This document shows, piece by piece, positions 6,105 through 7,034 of a DNA stretch of 7,034 nt (position 1 is the first letter of the stretch; every line of letters starts with the position of its first letter). The position numbers and the translations under genes are program-made. The notes under the pieces are model-generated. The model was not told the origin of the DNA, did not search any database, and saw only the letters and a program-made list of their open reading frames with translations. Origin of the DNA: Flavobacteriaceae bacterium (lineage in GTDB: Bacteria > Bacteroidota > Bacteroidia > Flavobacteriales > Flavobacteriaceae); NCBI GenBank assembly GCA_947461915.1, contig CANHNG010000092.1:1-7034 (forward strand), given 5' to 3'.

Positions 6105-6116
6105 GGAATAGCAAAT

Positions 6117-6160
6117 AAAAAATCCGATTAACTTTAACACTTTTAAAGTCAATCGGATTT
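6117..6160 (-). terminator. Rho-independent terminator of asd
   Basis: A long hairpin pairs 6151-6160 with 6120-6129 (10 bp) and, after one mismatch, 6143-6149 with 6131-6137 (7 bp), around a five-base loop. On the minus strand it is followed by six U residues (A-run 6117-6122, sharing three bases with the stem foot). It starts about 20 bases after the asd stop. It separates asd from the next operon, whose promoter core begins about 13 bases further on. Confidence 0.87.
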
Positions 6161-6180
6161 ATAAATTATTCAAATGGAGG

Positions 6181-7034
6181 TTAAACCAAATGGTTTGCAA
6201 CTAAATATTCGGCAATTTGAATGGTATTTGTTGCAGCCCCTTTTCTTAAATTATCAGCCACAATCCACATATTTAAGGTGTTTGCTTGACTTTCGTCACG
6301 ACGAATTCTACCCACAAAAACCTCATTTTTTCCTTCGGCATATCTTGGCATTGGATACGTAAAAGTGTCCAAATTGTCTTGCACCACGATACCGTCCGTT
6401 TGACTCAAAATAGTTCGTACTTCGTTGACGTCAAAATCACTGCTGAATTCTACATTCACCGCTTCGCTGTGACCGCCCACAACTGGTACACGAACTGCAG
6501 TGGCAGTAACTTTTATACTATCGTCACTTAATATTTTTTTGGTTTCATTGACCAATTTCATTTCTTCTTTGGTATACCCATTAGCCTCAAAACTATCGCA
6601 TTGTGGAATACAGTTTCTATTGATTTTATATTTATAAACCATATCACCTTCTATTCCTGCACACTCGTTTTCGAATTGCTCTACCGCTTTTACACCAGTT
6701 CCAGTGATGGATTGGTAAGTGGAAACAATAACACGTTTGATGTTATATTTTTTGTGCAATGGGGCTAAAGCCAATACCATTTGGATGGTAGAGCAGTTTG
6801 GATTAGCAATAATTTTATCTTCTTTCGTCAATTCATTGGCATTGATCTCTGGCACAACCAATTTTTTAGTTGAATCCATTCTCCAAGCTGATGAATTATC
6901 GATAACAGTTGTTCCAGCAGCCGCAAATTTAGGTGCCCAATCTAATGAAGTTTGACCTCCTGCCGAGAAAAGAGCAATGTCTGCTTTCATATCAACAGCC
7001 GTTTGCAATCCCACTACGGTATGTTTTTGTCCTT
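6181..7034 (-). CDS. asd: Aspartate-semialdehyde dehydrogenase (5' end outside window)
   Basis: Cytoplasmic enzyme that reduces L-aspartyl-4-phosphate to L-aspartate 4-semialdehyde with NADPH, the branch point to diaminopimelate/lysine, threonine and methionine. The window shows the last 283 residues; the frame continues off the edge through GQKHTVVGLQTAVD, so roughly the first 45-50 residues with the Rossmann glycine loop are missing. The active-site cysteine lies in NPNCSTIQM (Cys codon 6793-6795), and the catalytic histidine in VVGGHSEAV (His codon 6469-6471). ALFSAGG, the following STYQSITGTG and VGRIRRD near the end are further family landmarks. An internal GTG at 7012-7014 should not be taken as the start. 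It is followed by its own terminator and is probably not cotranscribed with the genes after it. Confidence 0.95.
   Translation of the reverse strand, partial: GQKHTVVGLQTAVDMKADIALFSAGGQTSLDWAPKFAAAGTTVIDNSSAWRMDSTKKLVVPEINANELTKEDKIIANPNCSTIQMVLALAPLHKKYNIKRVIVSTYQSITGTGVKAVEQFENECAGIEGDMVYKYKINRNCIPQCDSFEANGYTKEEMKLVNETKKILSDDSIKVTATAVRVPVVGGHSEAVNVEFSSDFDVNEVRTILSQTDGIVVQDNLDTFTYPMPRYAEGKNEVFVGRIRRDESQANTLNMWIVADNLRKGAATNTIQIAEYLVANHLV

Noticed and set aside
6091..6114. TTG-initiated longer form of the small His/Cys-rich protein
   Set aside because: The extra eight residues would precede a normal MKKK signal start, and the promoter core lies within them.
6970..7014. GTG at 7012-7014 as the asd start
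   Set aside because: The reading frame and family similarity continue to the window edge, and the Rossmann region is still missing, so the gene is simply cut off.
1..7034. CRISPR array, tRNA, rRNA, insertion sequence or phage genes
   Set aside because: No regularly spaced repeats, cloverleaf-like sequences, rRNA signatures, transposase motifs or phage proteins were recognised on either strand.

Overview
The window looks like a chromosomal segment of a member of the Bacteroidota, most likely Flavobacterium or a close relative. The evidence is strong A+T richness, promoter cores of the Bacteroidota type (TAnnTTTG), the absence of clear Shine-Dalgarno sequences, and proteins that read as flavobacterial: an RluB with a long basic N-terminal tail, a monofunctional transglycosylase, and a TonB-dependent receptor with a carboxypeptidase-regulatory-like N-terminal domain. 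No database search was possible, so the taxonomy rests on recognition alone.

Layout, plus strand (1-3378): the last codons of a possible upstream gene; a UbiA-family prenyltransferase (29-949); a spacer with a structured, probably repetitive palindromic element (955-1037) and a promoter core; rluB (1136-2044), ended by a strong terminator; a second promoter core; a small cupin (2225-2575); then mtgA (2638-3378), probably cotranscribed with the cupin and preceded by a 13-codon mini-ORF whose stop overlaps the mtgA start.

Layout, minus strand (7034-3463): a 5'-truncated asd (aspartate-semialdehyde dehydrogenase) with its terminator at 6117-6160; then a probable two-gene operon of a small exported His/Cys-rich protein (5740-6090) and a TonB-dependent receptor (3463-5670). 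This operon converges on mtgA, with a long hairpin between them. The probable promoter of the operon lies only a few bases before the first ATG, suggesting a leaderless or almost leaderless mRNA.

The housekeeping genes are ordinary: prenyl transfer, 23S rRNA pseudouridylation, peptidoglycan glycan-strand polymerisation, and the entry to DAP/Lys/Thr/Met synthesis. The part most worth following is the small His/Cys-rich protein plus receptor, read here as a candidate transition-metal (zinc or copper) acquisition pair. The intergenic repeats come next: a palindromic element after the prenyltransferase, and 8-bp-period nnTTTGTG repeats on both sides of the receptor gene. No CRISPR array, tRNA, rRNA, insertion sequence or prophage gene was seen.
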